A stretch of 64,000 nt of DNA from Calonectria ilicicola (Eukaryota > Ascomycota > Sordariomycetes > Hypocreales > Nectriaceae), in assembly GCA_020809705.1 (NCBI GenBank), contig CP085834.1:3968001-4032000 (forward strand), in the 5' to 3' direction. Below, one piece after another: positions 10,458 through 21,186 of the stretch. Numbering within the stretch: the stretch's first letter is position 1; each line of letters opens with the position of its first letter. A program made the position numbers and the translations under genes. The notes under the pieces were generated by a model. The model was not told where the DNA came from. It did not search any database and worked only from the letters and a program-made list of their open reading frames with translations.

Positions 10458-11785
10458 TTAAGCATTGGAAATCGCACGTTTTTTCAGCACTGCTGAGTTC
10501 TCATTCAAACCTGACCAGTTGTAAGCATCTAGACATGCTTGTCGGCTTAGCAGCACTGCCGTACTTGCTCTCTCTCTTAATTCAGTCTCATAACCATCAA
10601 TCCCTTCCTTGAAACCTTTTGTGTTGTTATATACCTCTTTTAGTACCTCGCTTAGCCTGAATGCATCAATGATACCATGGTTTGCTGCTTCACCTCTGTA
10701 CATTGTCATAGCGTGCGCGGCGTCACCTACGAGGGTAACCTTTCCACCGTGATTGTCCCAGTCTAAACACGGCCAATCCTGGAGAACAATTTCCAGCACC
10801 TCTGACCCTTCGGGAATAGTATGCACAGCACGACGAAGGATGGGGTGGAATTCGTCTGCCCGTCGCTTCATCTCTGTCAACCGTTCCTCGTTTGAGGGTT
10901 TGACTTCATCCTCGGCGGTTTTGACTGGCCACGAAATATTCATCTGTAGGAGGTATCGCTCTTGATCTGTGCCTTTGGTACCGTTGACTTCCGGCGATTC
11001 CAACAGACTCACCCAGAGGAAGTTGCCACTGACAGGATGGCAGCCCTGGAAGAGCAAAGGGTCAATATCTCTCAGAGGCTTCGCCTCTTCTGCCGTGAAA
11101 TCAGCCGCCGAGCCGATGAATCTCACAGGCAGTTGGTTATTCTTATATGTCTCCGGGGCAAGGAATTTCCGTGTTTGTGAGTTACTGCCCTCTGCACCCA
11201 CAATTATAGCACCTTCGGCTTGCGTTCCATCATCAAATACTGCCACAACACCATCTTTCGTTTCCTTAATTGAACTAAGACGCTTATTCCAATGCACTTT
11301 GTCAATGATGTCCTGGAGGAGAACACGTCTTAGCTTTTCGCGGTTGACTCGGCGTCTCTCGTTTGGAGGAATACGGAACTTGGCTTCAAGTGTCTCGACA
11401 TTGATAAAGATAAAATTTCCGGTATCATTCCTACCAGTCTCGGGATCTACCTGGACTGATTCGATTCCCCGCATAGTTTCTCCCGAGACCATTTTTGACA
11501 GGAAGGGCAGAGCCCAGTGCAATGTTATTGCCCAACCTTGTCCACGGGATGAAATGTGTTCGTCACGTTCGTAGATCTCAAATGGGATACCGGCCTTCAA
11601 ACTGTGAGCTGCAAGTTTGGAACACAATCAGCGACGCAGCGAAGCAGATGCTGGGTCAATATGGAACAAACAGACGCCTGCTTAGTGCGATGGCTGATGA
11701 ATCGGATACTTACCTTGGCAAGGGCATGTGCCAGGGTCAAACCGACCACTCCAGCACCGATGATGAGGACGCGTTTGCTTGTCAT
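10458..11785 (-). CDS. FAD-dependent monooxygenase 2
   Basis: Exons 11785-11714 and 11594-10458 give 402 residues. Exon 1 encodes MTSKRVLIIGAGVVGLTLAH with GxGxxG at residues 10-15. The 119-bp GT-AG intron is phase 0 and joins ALAK to AGIPFEIYERDE, which continues the Rossmann fold as in relatives. A closer AG upstream would shift the phase. Later motifs are VGAEGSNSQTR (Glu instead of Asp in the DG motif) and VTLVGDAAHAMTMYRGEAAN (GD motif). The GEAANHGIIDA sequence is typical of a fungal subgroup close to kynurenine-3-monooxygenase-like proteins. It is probably a cytosolic NAD(P)H-dependent hydroxylase. It is divergent with the hydrolase gene, and the shared promoter carries two CCGTCGGAA sites. 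Confidence 0.9.
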
Positions 11786-12461
11786 GTTGCGTTGATTTTG
11801 CGTAATGATTGGGTCAGCGGAAACTCCAGGTTCTTGGTACGCTCAATGAACAAACCGCTACCTTCAATCGACGATCAAGTCCCCTGGTAGCAGAACCTAG
11901 ACTCCTCCTCCTCGAGGACAATGGTGCTTTAACCATCCCAGTTCTGTGTACCTCGGCATTCCAAGTCGCATAATTCGCATGTTTAGCTGATGAGTGTGCG
12001 TGGGGCCAGTTAGAAGCTAGCTTATCGGCAACCGACCAGTTCGTTGTAGGTGCTCAGATACGGCGCACATCAACGACCCCGCAGAGCCCCGCCACATTCA
12101 TAGCCATTGGGACCGTCGGAACTTATCTGGATGCAGCCGTCGGAAAGAACGCCCCCAGTTCTGGTAGTTTCTAGGCCGTTTTGGCCTGGTAGCTAGTCAT
12201 GACAGGACTTCGTCATGAAGCGCCTTCATGCAATTGCCTATCAAGGCGCGGAGAATAGAGCCCACGCAACAGTTTCAACCATTCTTCGTCTCCTCTTACT
12301 CCTTTCGCTTTTCTTTAGGCCTTGAACTGTTCGGGTTACGATCAAAAGTCCACCAAAGCCCATTGATGCTCCCAACTAATCTCGACAACGAAAATTAAGA
12401 TTCCGGTGACGAAAGGCGTGTCTGAGTGCTCCCAAATACTCTGGATATCCTCTCACGCAAC
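11786..12461. other. Divergent promoter between monooxygenase 2 and hydrolase
   Basis: This 676-bp region separates two divergently transcribed cluster genes, so it likely drives both. It contains the repeated CCGTCGGAA motif described separately. No gene is seen. Confidence 0.65.
12113..12145 (+). promoter_or_regulatory. Two CCGTCGGAA sites, one within CAGCCGTCGGAA
   Basis: CCGTCGGAA occurs at 12113-12121 and again at 12137-12145, 24 bp apart. The second is embedded in CAGCCGTCGGAA (12134-12145), which recurs in two other cluster promoters. CCG and CGG half-sites suggest a Zn2Cys6 regulator. Confidence 0.5.
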
Positions 12462-13508
12462 ATGTCCGCAGATTCCAAGCACGAGGCTCTCCAGCCCATT
12501 CACCCGTCCATGGCCGGGAAGCTCGACCCAGTGTTCGAGAAGCTCTACAATGATAACGTCGGAAACACACCGCTTCGACCAATTGACCTCGGTGTACTCC
12601 GATCAAATTACTCCGTCCTCTACTCTTACGGCACGGCGCGTGCTCCGGACGTGGCCAGGGTCTACAACACCATGATTACAACCAATGAGAACATCACGCT
12701 GGACATTAGAGTCTATGAACCGGAGGGATCTGGGCCATGGCCTGTGCACATTGATTACCATGGTGGAGGCTGGGGCCTGGGTGATCTTGACACCGAGAGT
12801 CACATCTGCCAGCACATTTGCAAGAAAGCAGGTGCCGCGGTGATCGATGTCGCTTATCGCCTTGTGCCAGAGAATCCATTCCCATGCGGTATCACAGATA
12901 GCTTCGCTGCCCTCAAGTACGTTCACGAAAAGGGCGCAAAGGAATTCAACATTATCCCCGACAGGATCTCTGTCGGCGGTGTCTCCGCTGGTGGGTTTAT
13001 CAGTCTCGCACTAGGCCACATGGCGAGGGACGCCGGAATCCCACTCAGGCTTATCGCAGTGGGAACACCAGTAATTGACGACCTCAGCACGTACGCTTGC
13101 CCGGAGGATTCGCCTTTCCTCTCAATGCGGGAGAACCAGCATGCACCAACACTCAATTGGGGTTGCCTAACTTGGTTTGACAAGCTCAAGTGGAGTTCTC
13201 TCGGTTCAACGCCTGAGGAGATTGCTGAAAAGCGTGCGAAACTACCCGAATTCTACGGCAATTTGTTCAAAGCAGAGAGATTCGACCAGCTTCCCAAAAC
13301 AGTCATCTACACGGCGGGCGCAGACCCACTACGCGACGAGGGCGAGGCCTATGGCAAGAAGCTCATTGAGAATGGCAACGAGGTGACAATGAAGCGATTC
13401 CCAGGAGTTCCCCATCCATTCATGCACATGGACAAGGATCTGTGGCAAGCCAGTGAATTCATCGATTGCACAGCCAGAGAGGTTCGGTTGGCGTTGCGTA
13501 ATGAGTGA
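12462..13508 (+). CDS. Alpha/beta hydrolase, hormone-sensitive-lipase type
   Basis: A single-exon gene of 348 residues. The oxyanion-hole motif HGGGW starts at His100. The nucleophile elbow GVSAG has Ser175. The acid is probably Asp288 in TAGADPLRDE, and the base His318 in GVPHPFMHM. These give a complete catalytic triad in the order and spacing usual for the HSL (family IV) esterases. There is no signal peptide, so a cytosolic esterase, lactonase or deacetylase is likely. The start is ATG 12462 (context CAACATG); the frame is open further upstream but without an ATG. It is divergent from monooxygenase 2 and probably co-regulated, so it may open or trim the ester or lactone made or used by the cluster. 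Confidence 0.92.
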   Translation: MSADSKHEALQPIHPSMAGKLDPVFEKLYNDNVGNTPLRPIDLGVLRSNYSVLYSYGTARAPDVARVYNTMITTNENITLDIRVYEPEGSGPWPVHIDYHGGGWGLGDLDTESHICQHICKKAGAAVIDVAYRLVPENPFPCGITDSFAALKYVHEKGAKEFNIIPDRISVGGVSAGGFISLALGHMARDAGIPLRLIAVGTPVIDDLSTYACPEDSPFLSMRENQHAPTLNWGCLTWFDKLKWSSLGSTPEEIAEKRAKLPEFYGNLFKAERFDQLPKTVIYTAGADPLRDEGEAYGKKLIENGNEVTMKRFPGVPHPFMHMDKDLWQASEFIDCTAREVRLALRNE

Positions 13509-15197
13509 ATGAACGAATGGGGTGTATAAATAACAAAATTATTAACGAATGAATTTCGCATCATCAAAATATAAATGATCAAGGTTAATCCAATAGTACA
13601 ATACAAGGTTTGATCGCTTAATGATCGGACTTCTCTGCAGTTTTTCAGCTATATCCAGAATGGAAGGCCGAAGTGACCCCGACGGGATCCCCGTACTTCT
13701 GTGACTTCACTCTCACAGTTGATTTAAGAGCCCCGTTAGCACATCCAGCTATGATCATTGACTATTTTGCACAATAGTTTACCGCGTCTTCCTATCCAGT
13801 AAAATAGGCAAGTCGCTCTTCATGTCGAGCCTGAAGATATCCTGCTCTTTCACCTAATATTCGTAATTCAAGCCCAGAACCCTCTCTGAGAGTGACAGGT
13901 ACACAAAAGCAGCAGAGAGTCTTTTCTTCTTCTTTCTTGAAATATTAATCCAGTATATTCAGATAGAACTTTTGAGATGGTAAAGAGAGGTGTCTGAAAA
14001 TTCAATATGGCCTATTGCTGTCTGAAGCTGATTCAACCGTTGTTCTTGATCTTGCTAACGTGAATGTGAGTCTGACAGAAGTCGAACAAATGCACGCTGC
14101 GTATACTGGGATGCAGATATACCTTGTTTCTAATGGCTATATAATAACCCAAACCCATAGCCTTACCGGTTTTATAATGATAAAGCACTGCAGAGACCTA
14201 AAATAATGTTAGACACATGGCCAAGGCCAAGGTTTGTAAGAAACCAAGATGCATTTACCGTTCGTCTTAACCCGAACCAATATCTGGCCCGTTATTTATT
14301 GGCCAATTAGTCCCAAGTTGTATGCTATTACTAGTCTACCTAAGAAAGATAATAAAAGACGGACGAATCACTCAACAGGCCTTTCTGGTTATATTTACAT
14401 AGTGATTCTCATGCTCACTACTAGCACCCTATCATACTTCTTCGATAAATTAAACGCAAATATTCCTAGCTATATTAAAGTGAATATCGTAACATCAGAG
14501 TTAAATTGTATGTGGATAGAAACTGCTAGCCCATACAGTTCTGGCCAGTGACTAGCATACGCCGTATGAATGCGAGTCCAAGGCATCTAGTTGTAGGAAA
14601 CACCGAGTCTCGCCCCTGCCACCGAAATCAACTGTGGCAAAGTTAGGTTTGTTGTATTTAATCTGGGTTTGCAAAGACGTGCCGCCCACCATTGTACTGA
14701 GACTCAACCTTGGCACAAAGTCCGTCATTTTCCGATTAAGTTGTGAAGAAGTCCTAGCGTAAATTTAGTAGATGTACCATGCCCGTCGCCCCACTCGTAT
14801 TGAGGACACATCCACAACAGGCACATTTAATGATAATAAATAGTACATCAAAAGAGCGCGGCCAAGAGTTGAGGATATCACCACATAAATATTCGATCTC
14901 TCTAACATCTTTAAAAGCAACATTCAAATAATCCCAGCAGCTATACTACGTGTGCTTACAAAACAGCTTCTCTTGCACTGCGGCGCTGGCGGGGCATGAT
15001 CTCTATCTTACCGACATGACATGGGTGTCAGCTGTAGATAAGAAGCCCACGCACTAATATGATACGCCCTTCGGGTTTAACTCAAAAGATACCAAAAGAC
15101 CCCAACCCGCTCGCTTTCTTGGATAAACCCCCCAAATTTTCTACAACATTGCCGGATTTACTTACAATTTACATCAGCCAAGATTATCAAGCGCGAA
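13509..15197. other. Intergenic, no gene recognised
   Basis: About 1.7 kb between the hydrolase stop and the start of the tandem-finger regulator. Frames at 14015-14206 and 14249-14551 are short and featureless. The right end serves as promoter of the regulator. Confidence 0.5.
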
Positions 15198-17006
15198 ATG
15201 AGTCGCCCCGAGCGCTCCAATGTTTGCCTCCGATGCTACGAGATCAAGCAGGCCTGCGACCGTGGAAGTCCCTGCACTAGATGCGTGCGATTGAGCGTGC
15301 CCTGCTTTCCGAAGTCGACGCTCCAGCAAGGTAGTGCCCCGTACGGCCCAGGAGCCGACGATGGCTGGGCCGTTCAAATGCCCAAGGCGCGAATTCGGAG
15401 AGTTCAGACGGGCTGCCTAGCCTGCAAGAAGCGTAAGAAAAAGTGCGACGAAACAAAACCCCGCTGTGTCTATTGTAGAAGGTTGTGCCTGGATTGTGAA
15501 TGGCCGGCTCTACGAGAGAGTGCAGCTTCGAGGAGATTCGGTGTCGATGTCAATCCGAGAGGTATACGCATAGCAGAGGCTGTTGCGGTCAACACGCAAG
15601 ATTTGCCGTGCTCTCTCGATATCGGGTTTTCATTCGGGTCACCTGAGGAGCAGGCAGTGACCTCGGTAGGCAGCGTTGGTTCTGAAATGAACGTGAGCGG
15701 TCCGATCGACGACATATCGTGGGATTTCCCCACCAGTTCTGGATGGTTGCATCTCACCCCGCAAACGCCATCTCTTTCCACAAGCCCTGCCTACAGTCTC
15801 GCCTCTGGGCCATTGGGCATGTACGTGCCAAGTTTGGTTCCTGATATTACATCAGCGGATGATAGGGCGCTGCTAAATCACTACTCGACCATCGTCGCTT
15901 CAGTTCTATCCAGACGATCAGACCTGACTTCCAACCCATACCTCACGTATCTCCTACCAATGGCCCTATCCAATGAATTGGTAATGAATTGCGTCTTAGC
16001 TTTGAGCGCCAAACACTGGCACATGGTCCAGCCCCAAATGCGAAATCGAGGACTCCAGCTGCAAAGCAAGGCGACCCAGTCGCTCGCCGGTCTATTCGCC
16101 CATGTCGATGAGGCCACCACGGATATTGCTCTGGTATCTTCGCTGTTGCTGTGCATGACGGAATTGTTTGATGGGACATCGCCTGGTTGGAAACTTCACC
16201 TGGCGGGAGCAAAAAGCCTTCTAGCTGCAATGCAACCCCAACTAGGTACCAATATTACCAGGCATTATAAATTTCTTGTCAGGCTCTCCAGGTTTCTCGA
16301 TAGTGCGACCACGACGACAACTTGCATGCCACCACTAATAAAAGAAGAGGGTGATGGGGCGAGTTCCTTGGATCGCCTCGCAGCAAGCCCTGATAATGAA
16401 GATGCGGCCGTCTACGGTATACCCAAGGCTCTGTTTCATTTGGTGGATAGGATCAACAGTCTGGCCAACCAACGCAAAACACGGGTTGACGTGCATTCGG
16501 AGGCAAGCTTTTCACGCGAAGTTATGATTGTGGAAGACCAACTCAAACACTGGAGCTACGAGTATGGTGGCTTGTCCCGTGCCGTGTCAAAGCTATTACC
16601 TGCAAATGACGACGTCCTTCACGCGACTGCCGCATTTGAGTCGGCCCTGAAGATTCGACTCCACCAGATCGCAGAGGGTTACGACTTGGATCATCCAAAG
16701 GTATCAGAAAATGTACAAACTATTTTAGATTCCGTCCAGAAAATTCGTTACGGCAGCCCATTGGAAGGATGCATCGTGTTTCCGCTTGTCATGGTCGGAG
16801 GCGCATGCGACCGGTTGGAACAAAGGGTCATCGTCCGAGACAGACTGATGGTTATGGAGCGAACCTACGGGTTTGGCTACATTTACCATTCACGGAAACT
16901 GGTTGAAAAGGTTTGGAGCAAGAGAGACCAGCTAGCTGGAACCGGCGCAATCGTCAATTGGGCAAGGATCCGGTTTGAGGAGATGCACGGACTGGCTGTC
17001 TTTTGA
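15198..17006 (+). CDS. Transcription factor with two tandem Zn2Cys6 fingers
   Basis: A single-exon gene of 602 residues, ATG at 15198. Finger 1 uses Cys10, 13, 20, 26, 29, 36 (CLRCYEIKQAC ... CTRCVRLSVPC). Finger 2 uses Cys73, 76, 83, 90, 93, 100 (CLACKKRKKKC ... CVYCRRLCLDC). Both have complete spacing. Finger 2 has the basic KKRKKK patch; finger 1 has the unusual acidic/neutral YEIKQA. From about residue 215 the protein resembles the fungal-specific domain of PF11951-type regulators: DDRALLNHY, LPMALSNELVMNCVLALSA and GWKLHLAGAKSLL, ending in a helical region. It lies in the middle of the cluster and is the best candidate for its pathway-specific regulator. The first finger may contact DNA differently or serve for dimerisation; that is inference. 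Confidence 0.9.
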   Translation: MSRPERSNVCLRCYEIKQACDRGSPCTRCVRLSVPCFPKSTLQQGSAPYGPGADDGWAVQMPKARIRRVQTGCLACKKRKKKCDETKPRCVYCRRLCLDCEWPALRESAASRRFGVDVNPRGIRIAEAVAVNTQDLPCSLDIGFSFGSPEEQAVTSVGSVGSEMNVSGPIDDISWDFPTSSGWLHLTPQTPSLSTSPAYSLASGPLGMYVPSLVPDITSADDRALLNHYSTIVASVLSRRSDLTSNPYLTYLLPMALSNELVMNCVLALSAKHWHMVQPQMRNRGLQLQSKATQSLAGLFAHVDEATTDIALVSSLLLCMTELFDGTSPGWKLHLAGAKSLLAAMQPQLGTNITRHYKFLVRLSRFLDSATTTTTCMPPLIKEEGDGASSLDRLAASPDNEDAAVYGIPKALFHLVDRINSLANQRKTRVDVHSEASFSREVMIVEDQLKHWSYEYGGLSRAVSKLLPANDDVLHATAAFESALKIRLHQIAEGYDLDHPKVSENVQTILDSVQKIRYGSPLEGCIVFPLVMVGGACDRLEQRVIVRDRLMVMERTYGFGYIYHSRKLVEKVWSKRDQLAGTGAIVNWARIRFEEMHGLAVF

Positions 17007-17311
17007 GGCTACCCTGGACGAGATGGAACGATATTATATATAAATGAGACAAAACATAACGAGCTGGACATTCCATTGTATTTCACGAAAAATAAACACT
17101 TCTCTATTTTTGGGGGGTAGTTGTGCTCTAGGAATTTAAGTATGGGAGCAAGAGTGCCTTTTCCTAGTCAATAGATACTGGATAAGGAGTTATTGGTAGT
17201 TTCTCAACTCAAACATCCATAATAAACAGAAGACATCATAAACATTGTTATTCAACTATGCAATATGCTTCTAAGCTATTTATTCTTCTCCCGCCTTACC
17301 TCTATGTCTAC
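17007..17311. other. Convergent intergenic spacer
   Basis: A 305-bp spacer between two convergent genes. It holds only A+T-rich 3' ends. AATAAA (17091-17096) could serve polyadenylation of the plus-strand regulator. Confidence 0.45.
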
Positions 17312-18556
17312 TTATGACCCAAGCTGGTTTACCAGCTCTGATACATGTGCATGCATGTCATAACCACACACCTCCTCAATCGTCAACTTACCAGGTCTGT
17401 CATGCTTTGTAGACCAACCGATACGCTCATTCAGATTTGTTCGGGCGAGCTTGCTAGAAGCTTGCATTCTTGTAGCTCGTGGCTTACGCTCCATCTCATA
17501 TAGCTTGAGGCGCTGATCGACGCTAAGGTGGCCGTATTTCTGGGAGAAGGCGATACCCAGGGCGCCAGCATCCTCAATGGCCATGCATGCTCCTTGACTC
17601 TGATCGGGCATCATGGGATGGGCAGCATCACCCAACAGAGCGCATCGACCCTTAACCCAGTATGGGTAAGGCTCATGGTTGTAAAGGCGCCACATCTTGA
17701 TGTCCTCAGCATTGAGAAATAGCTTCTGCAGCTTTGGGTCAAGGTCAGGGAATGTGGCCACGAGGCTCTCGCCAGTGGTGCATGTGTTCCAGCCATCTTC
17801 CTTGATGTCGTTCTTCTCGGAAGGGTAGAAGCAGTAGCACGAGACGACATTGTTGTCGCTGCATGAAGATAACACGATCTTGTCAATTCCGTAGCCGCCC
17901 CAAAACTCGATGGCGTGATTGTTGAGGAAGTCCTCAAGTCCAAGCTCGCGGAGCTTGTCGGCACTGATGATGCATCGGTAGCAGCAAGATGTGCTGGGAA
18001 CGAATTGAGGGATCACACCGAGCTGTTCTCGTGAAACACTGCGAATTCCATCAGCGCAGATGATCATCTCGTGAGTTACTTCGTTGCCATTCTCAAAAGT
18101 AATATGTCCGGTCTCAGGATCCAGTTTTACAGCCTTGTGCCAAGTCTTTAGTTCAGCCGGTTGGCCTTTTCCCTTGCCCGAGAGGGCTACTTCTTTGAGG
18201 TGGTTATGCAAGTCAATGCGGTGGAAGTTGTTGTAGTCGGTACCAAAACGCTCGCGGTAATCTCCCAAAGGGTAAGTGCCCTCCACCTTGCCGCTCTTCC
18301 AGTCATGACGGATAAGATTTTTGAGAATCACTGGCTTGGCAGCAGCAATGTCAACTTCCCATTCTTCAAGGAATCGTGAGCCGTTAGAAGCAAAAGACAA
18401 CGAGGCACCGACTTCACCACCAAAGTCATATCGCTCGTAGAGAGTGACGTTGTGGCCAGCCCTGCGCAGGGCAATGGCAGCCGAGAGACCGCCTAGACCA
18501 GAGCCAATGATGGCAACAGAAAGGTGTACAGAAGGTTCGAGGGCACCGGGCATCAT
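17312..18556 (-). CDS. FAD-dependent monooxygenase 3, salicylate 1-monooxygenase-like
   Basis: A single-exon gene of 414 residues. GSGLGG is at 18-23 with the acidic end LYERYD. IICADGIRS (DG at 169-170) and CALLGDAAHPMMPDQSQGA (GD at 309-310) complete the group A flavoprotein signature. Length and the PMMPDQSQGACMAIEDA segment match fungal salicylate hydroxylase-like proteins, which carry out NAD(P)H- and O2-dependent hydroxylation, sometimes with decarboxylation. Two ATGs are adjacent at the start (18556 and 18553). It is convergent with the tandem-finger regulator and divergent from the MFS gene, sharing a 1.17-kb promoter that holds the CAGCCGTCGGA motif. It has no introns, unlike monooxygenases 1 and 2. 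Confidence 0.92.
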   Translation of the reverse strand: MMPGALEPSVHLSVAIIGSGLGGLSAAIALRRAGHNVTLYERYDFGGEVGASLSFASNGSRFLEEWEVDIAAAKPVILKNLIRHDWKSGKVEGTYPLGDYRERFGTDYNNFHRIDLHNHLKEVALSGKGKGQPAELKTWHKAVKLDPETGHITFENGNEVTHEMIICADGIRSVSREQLGVIPQFVPSTSCCYRCIISADKLRELGLEDFLNNHAIEFWGGYGIDKIVLSSCSDNNVVSCYCFYPSEKNDIKEDGWNTCTTGESLVATFPDLDPKLQKLFLNAEDIKMWRLYNHEPYPYWVKGRCALLGDAAHPMMPDQSQGACMAIEDAGALGIAFSQKYGHLSVDQRLKLYEMERKPRATRMQASSKLARTNLNERIGWSTKHDRPGKLTIEEVCGYDMHAHVSELVNQLGS

Positions 18557-19725
18557 GAAAGCCGACGATATCGAACAACTTGTGCAGTGTTAAGTGTGAG
18601 CACGAAGGATTCAGTTGGCTCCAGGCAGAGGATATGCTTTGCAGACAGAATAATGAAAACTTTGTCTTTTGAGGTTTGAATATGCTCTCTCTTGGTTGCT
18701 CTTAATTGAGGTTAAACGCGGATGAATTTATCAATCCCTTCGTTGCCCGTACTGTCGGCACCAGCTAAATGGATAGAATTGAACGATGGCCTGCATCATC
18801 CGATGAGGATCCCACACTATTGGCGTGTTGCGCACCCATCCACGTGATTTCTCATAAATTGGTGTGCCGGAGCGCATGTGTCGTGTCGCTACGATTCATT
18901 TAGCGACGGTGGATCCGCCTGCAAATGAGCCCCGACTCGCCCCCCACCACCGCGACTGGGGACTGCCGATCCGACGGCTGCATTATCACACTATCTCCGT
19001 CGCAAAGCCAGCCAATCAATCACGTCGATTGGCTACTCGGGCCCTTGGACGAGCGGGGGCACCGGACTTGGCAATTGGAATTGTAACCACTCTGTTGAGC
19101 GCCCAGCATATTCAGCTCTGTCCTATGCCTGGCCCCCTGGGCACCTGCAAACCTGCCGCTAAGTAGTTTGCAAAGCCCGCCCAGCTTTCTTATCAAACCA
19201 ACCAGCTATCCCCAATGCCTGTTGCTGTGGTGCCAACAGCGCTGACAGCACTGACCGTAGGTAATGCGGAGAACCAGCCTTTCCCAATCTGGATGTTCGC
19301 TCATCTGTCCATGCACTGCTGCTTCAAACCTAGAGTCTCTGTTCAGCGTGCGCATAATTGTATGCACAGCACCATTGCGCACGCCAGTAAATTTGGGCAT
19401 ATATGACAACATATGCTCCCGTCTCTTAAGGGATGAGTTTCTGACTAGCCGATGCGGACGTGAGACAGTCATTCCCCCTCACGAAGCAACATAATTAATT
19501 TTTGCAAAAAGAAAAAAAAAACAAGATTCACAGCTTCGCCCTGCACAAGATTTCGCGAGTAACAAGTTTTCTACACAGCCACTTGCATTTTCAACGCGAT
19601 TTGACTTAGTTAAAGGTAGCGGGCCCATTTGGGGAGTAAGCGCTTCGATCCACAATCAACATTGAAACCGCTTCAAAGGCTCCGTGGCCGCCAAACGCTC
19701 TACACCCATAATAACTGCCGATATC
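18557..19725. other. Divergent promoter between monooxygenase 3 and MFS permease
   Basis: A 1169-bp bidirectional promoter region, moderately GC-rich in the middle. Short frames at 18864-19166 and 19215-19494 show no family features. It contains one copy of the shared 11-mer. Confidence 0.6.
18969..18980 (-). promoter_or_regulatory. CAGCCGTCGGAT site
   Basis: On the minus strand this reads CAGCCGTCGGAT, matching 11 of 11 bases of the core found at 12134 and 21796. It lies about 410 bp upstream of monooxygenase 3 and 745 bp upstream of the MFS start. Confidence 0.5.
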
Positions 19726-21186
19726 ATGGAGAAAACAACTAACTTGGCAGCATCATCGCACTCATCGGCATCCATCCGAGATGTCACATCCTCCGTGCCT
19801 CTGGCACCCATCGTCCGCAAAGTTGATTACAATATTGTGCCACTGATGCTGCTTTGTTACCTTCTTCAATTCTTGGACAAAATGCTTATAAATTACGCCA
19901 ATATTATGGGCCTGTCTACCTCGATCGGCATCAAAGGAAACGACTTCTCTTGGATGGCAACGGCGTTCTTCATCGGTTATGCCGTCGCAGAGTTCCCCCA
20001 AGGCTATCTCATCCAGAAATTTCCTGTCACGAAGGTCCTCGGCATCAATGTTATCCTTTGGGGCGTCACAATTTGCTGCACCGCAGCGGCGCAAAACTTT
20101 CCCGGCGTGACTGCCATCAGAACTTTGCTGGGCATGTTTGAGGCTGTCATTACCCCTGCCTTGATCATGATTACAACCCAATGGTATACGAAACGACAAG
20201 CCACGCCACGAACAGGCATCTGGTACTGCGGGCTCGGCCTGGGTCAGATTATCGGCGGTATACTTTCGTTTGGTGCACAACACGGCAGTATGACGGGCTT
20301 TGAGGGCTGGAGAATCATGTTCTTGTGTGTTGGTGCTTTCAATTTGTTTGTCGGTACTCCCGTCGTCTTTTGGCTGCCATCCAACATCCAAGAAGCTAAA
20401 TTCCTCACGGAAGAGGAGAAGTTGGTTCTGCAAGACACCCTGATGAAAGATCAAGGAGGCAATGGGAGAAAGGTTTTCCACATGGCTGGTGTCTGGGAGG
20501 CGGTCAAGGATCTCCAAGTTTGGCTCCTCTTCCTAAACACAATTTTCATTATTATTCCTTCGGGAATCATCACAACCTTTTCCTCCACCCTAATTCGTGG
20601 GTTTGGGTACACTTCGAAACAATCTGCTCTTCTGAATATTCCCTCGGGTGTGGTATCGATATTTGCCACGCTCATTGGCACCTTTGCAATCCTTTACAAC
20701 TTTCCCCGGTGGCTGGCCATTTGCTTGTTGATGGTACCTACCTTAATTGGAGCTGGCCTGATGTCATTTTACACTGACAGCCAAGCCGGCTCACTTGCAG
20801 GCATCTATCTCATCAATTTTGACGTTGCTCCTTTGGCGCTTGTGTACGCTCTTGTGGGAGCAAACACCCAAGGCTATACAAAAAAGGTGGCAACAAATGC
20901 AATTGTGGCTGTTGGCTTTTCAATTGGAAATATAATTGGACCCCAGACCTTTCAGGCAAAGGATGCGCCGCTATACACTCCTGCAAAGATCACAATATTT
21001 GCTGTTTGTGGTTGTTCTGTGGTAGTCACTATTCTCACTCGTATCCTTTACGGGATCAGAAACAAGAGGACAAAGGCAGCACGCCAGTCAGAACTGGCAG
21101 CAATTGATAGGGGAGAGACTATTATTTCAGATACTGAGATTGATCTGACGGACAGGACGAACCCGTCATTTCATTATGTTTATTAA
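19726..21186 (+). CDS. MFS permease, anion:cation symporter (allantoate permease-like) family
   Basis: A single-exon gene of 486 residues from ATG 19726 (the frame extends upstream but without an ATG). There are about 12 hydrophobic segments in two halves. Family marks include PLMLLCYLLQFLDKMLINYA (TM1), WMATAFFIGYAVAEFPQGYL (TM2), ITTQWYTKRQATPRTGIWY before TM5, GWRIMFLCVGAFNLFVGTPV, and a C-terminal tail ending DLTDRTNPSFHYVY. These place it in the ACS/Dal5-like group that imports organic anions such as allantoate, vitamins or aromatic acids. A plasma-membrane importer of the cluster substrate is a natural reading; export of a product is the alternative. It is divergent from monooxygenase 3. 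Confidence 0.92.
   Translation: MEKTTNLAASSHSSASIRDVTSSVPLAPIVRKVDYNIVPLMLLCYLLQFLDKMLINYANIMGLSTSIGIKGNDFSWMATAFFIGYAVAEFPQGYLIQKFPVTKVLGINVILWGVTICCTAAAQNFPGVTAIRTLLGMFEAVITPALIMITTQWYTKRQATPRTGIWYCGLGLGQIIGGILSFGAQHGSMTGFEGWRIMFLCVGAFNLFVGTPVVFWLPSNIQEAKFLTEEEKLVLQDTLMKDQGGNGRKVFHMAGVWEAVKDLQVWLLFLNTIFIIIPSGIITTFSSTLIRGFGYTSKQSALLNIPSGVVSIFATLIGTFAILYNFPRWLAICLLMVPTLIGAGLMSFYTDSQAGSLAGIYLINFDVAPLALVYALVGANTQGYTKKVATNAIVAVGFSIGNIIGPQTFQAKDAPLYTPAKITIFAVCGCSVVVTILTRILYGIRNKRTKAARQSELAAIDRGETIISDTEIDLTDRTNPSFHYVY

Noticed and set aside
11618..11713. Shorter intron in monooxygenase 2 ending at CTTGCAG
   Set aside because: The phase is wrong. The AG after TTGAA keeps phase and gives the family sequence ALAKAGIPFE.
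14015..14551. Two frames of 63 and 100 codons
   Set aside because: No recognisable feature and AT-biased surroundings.
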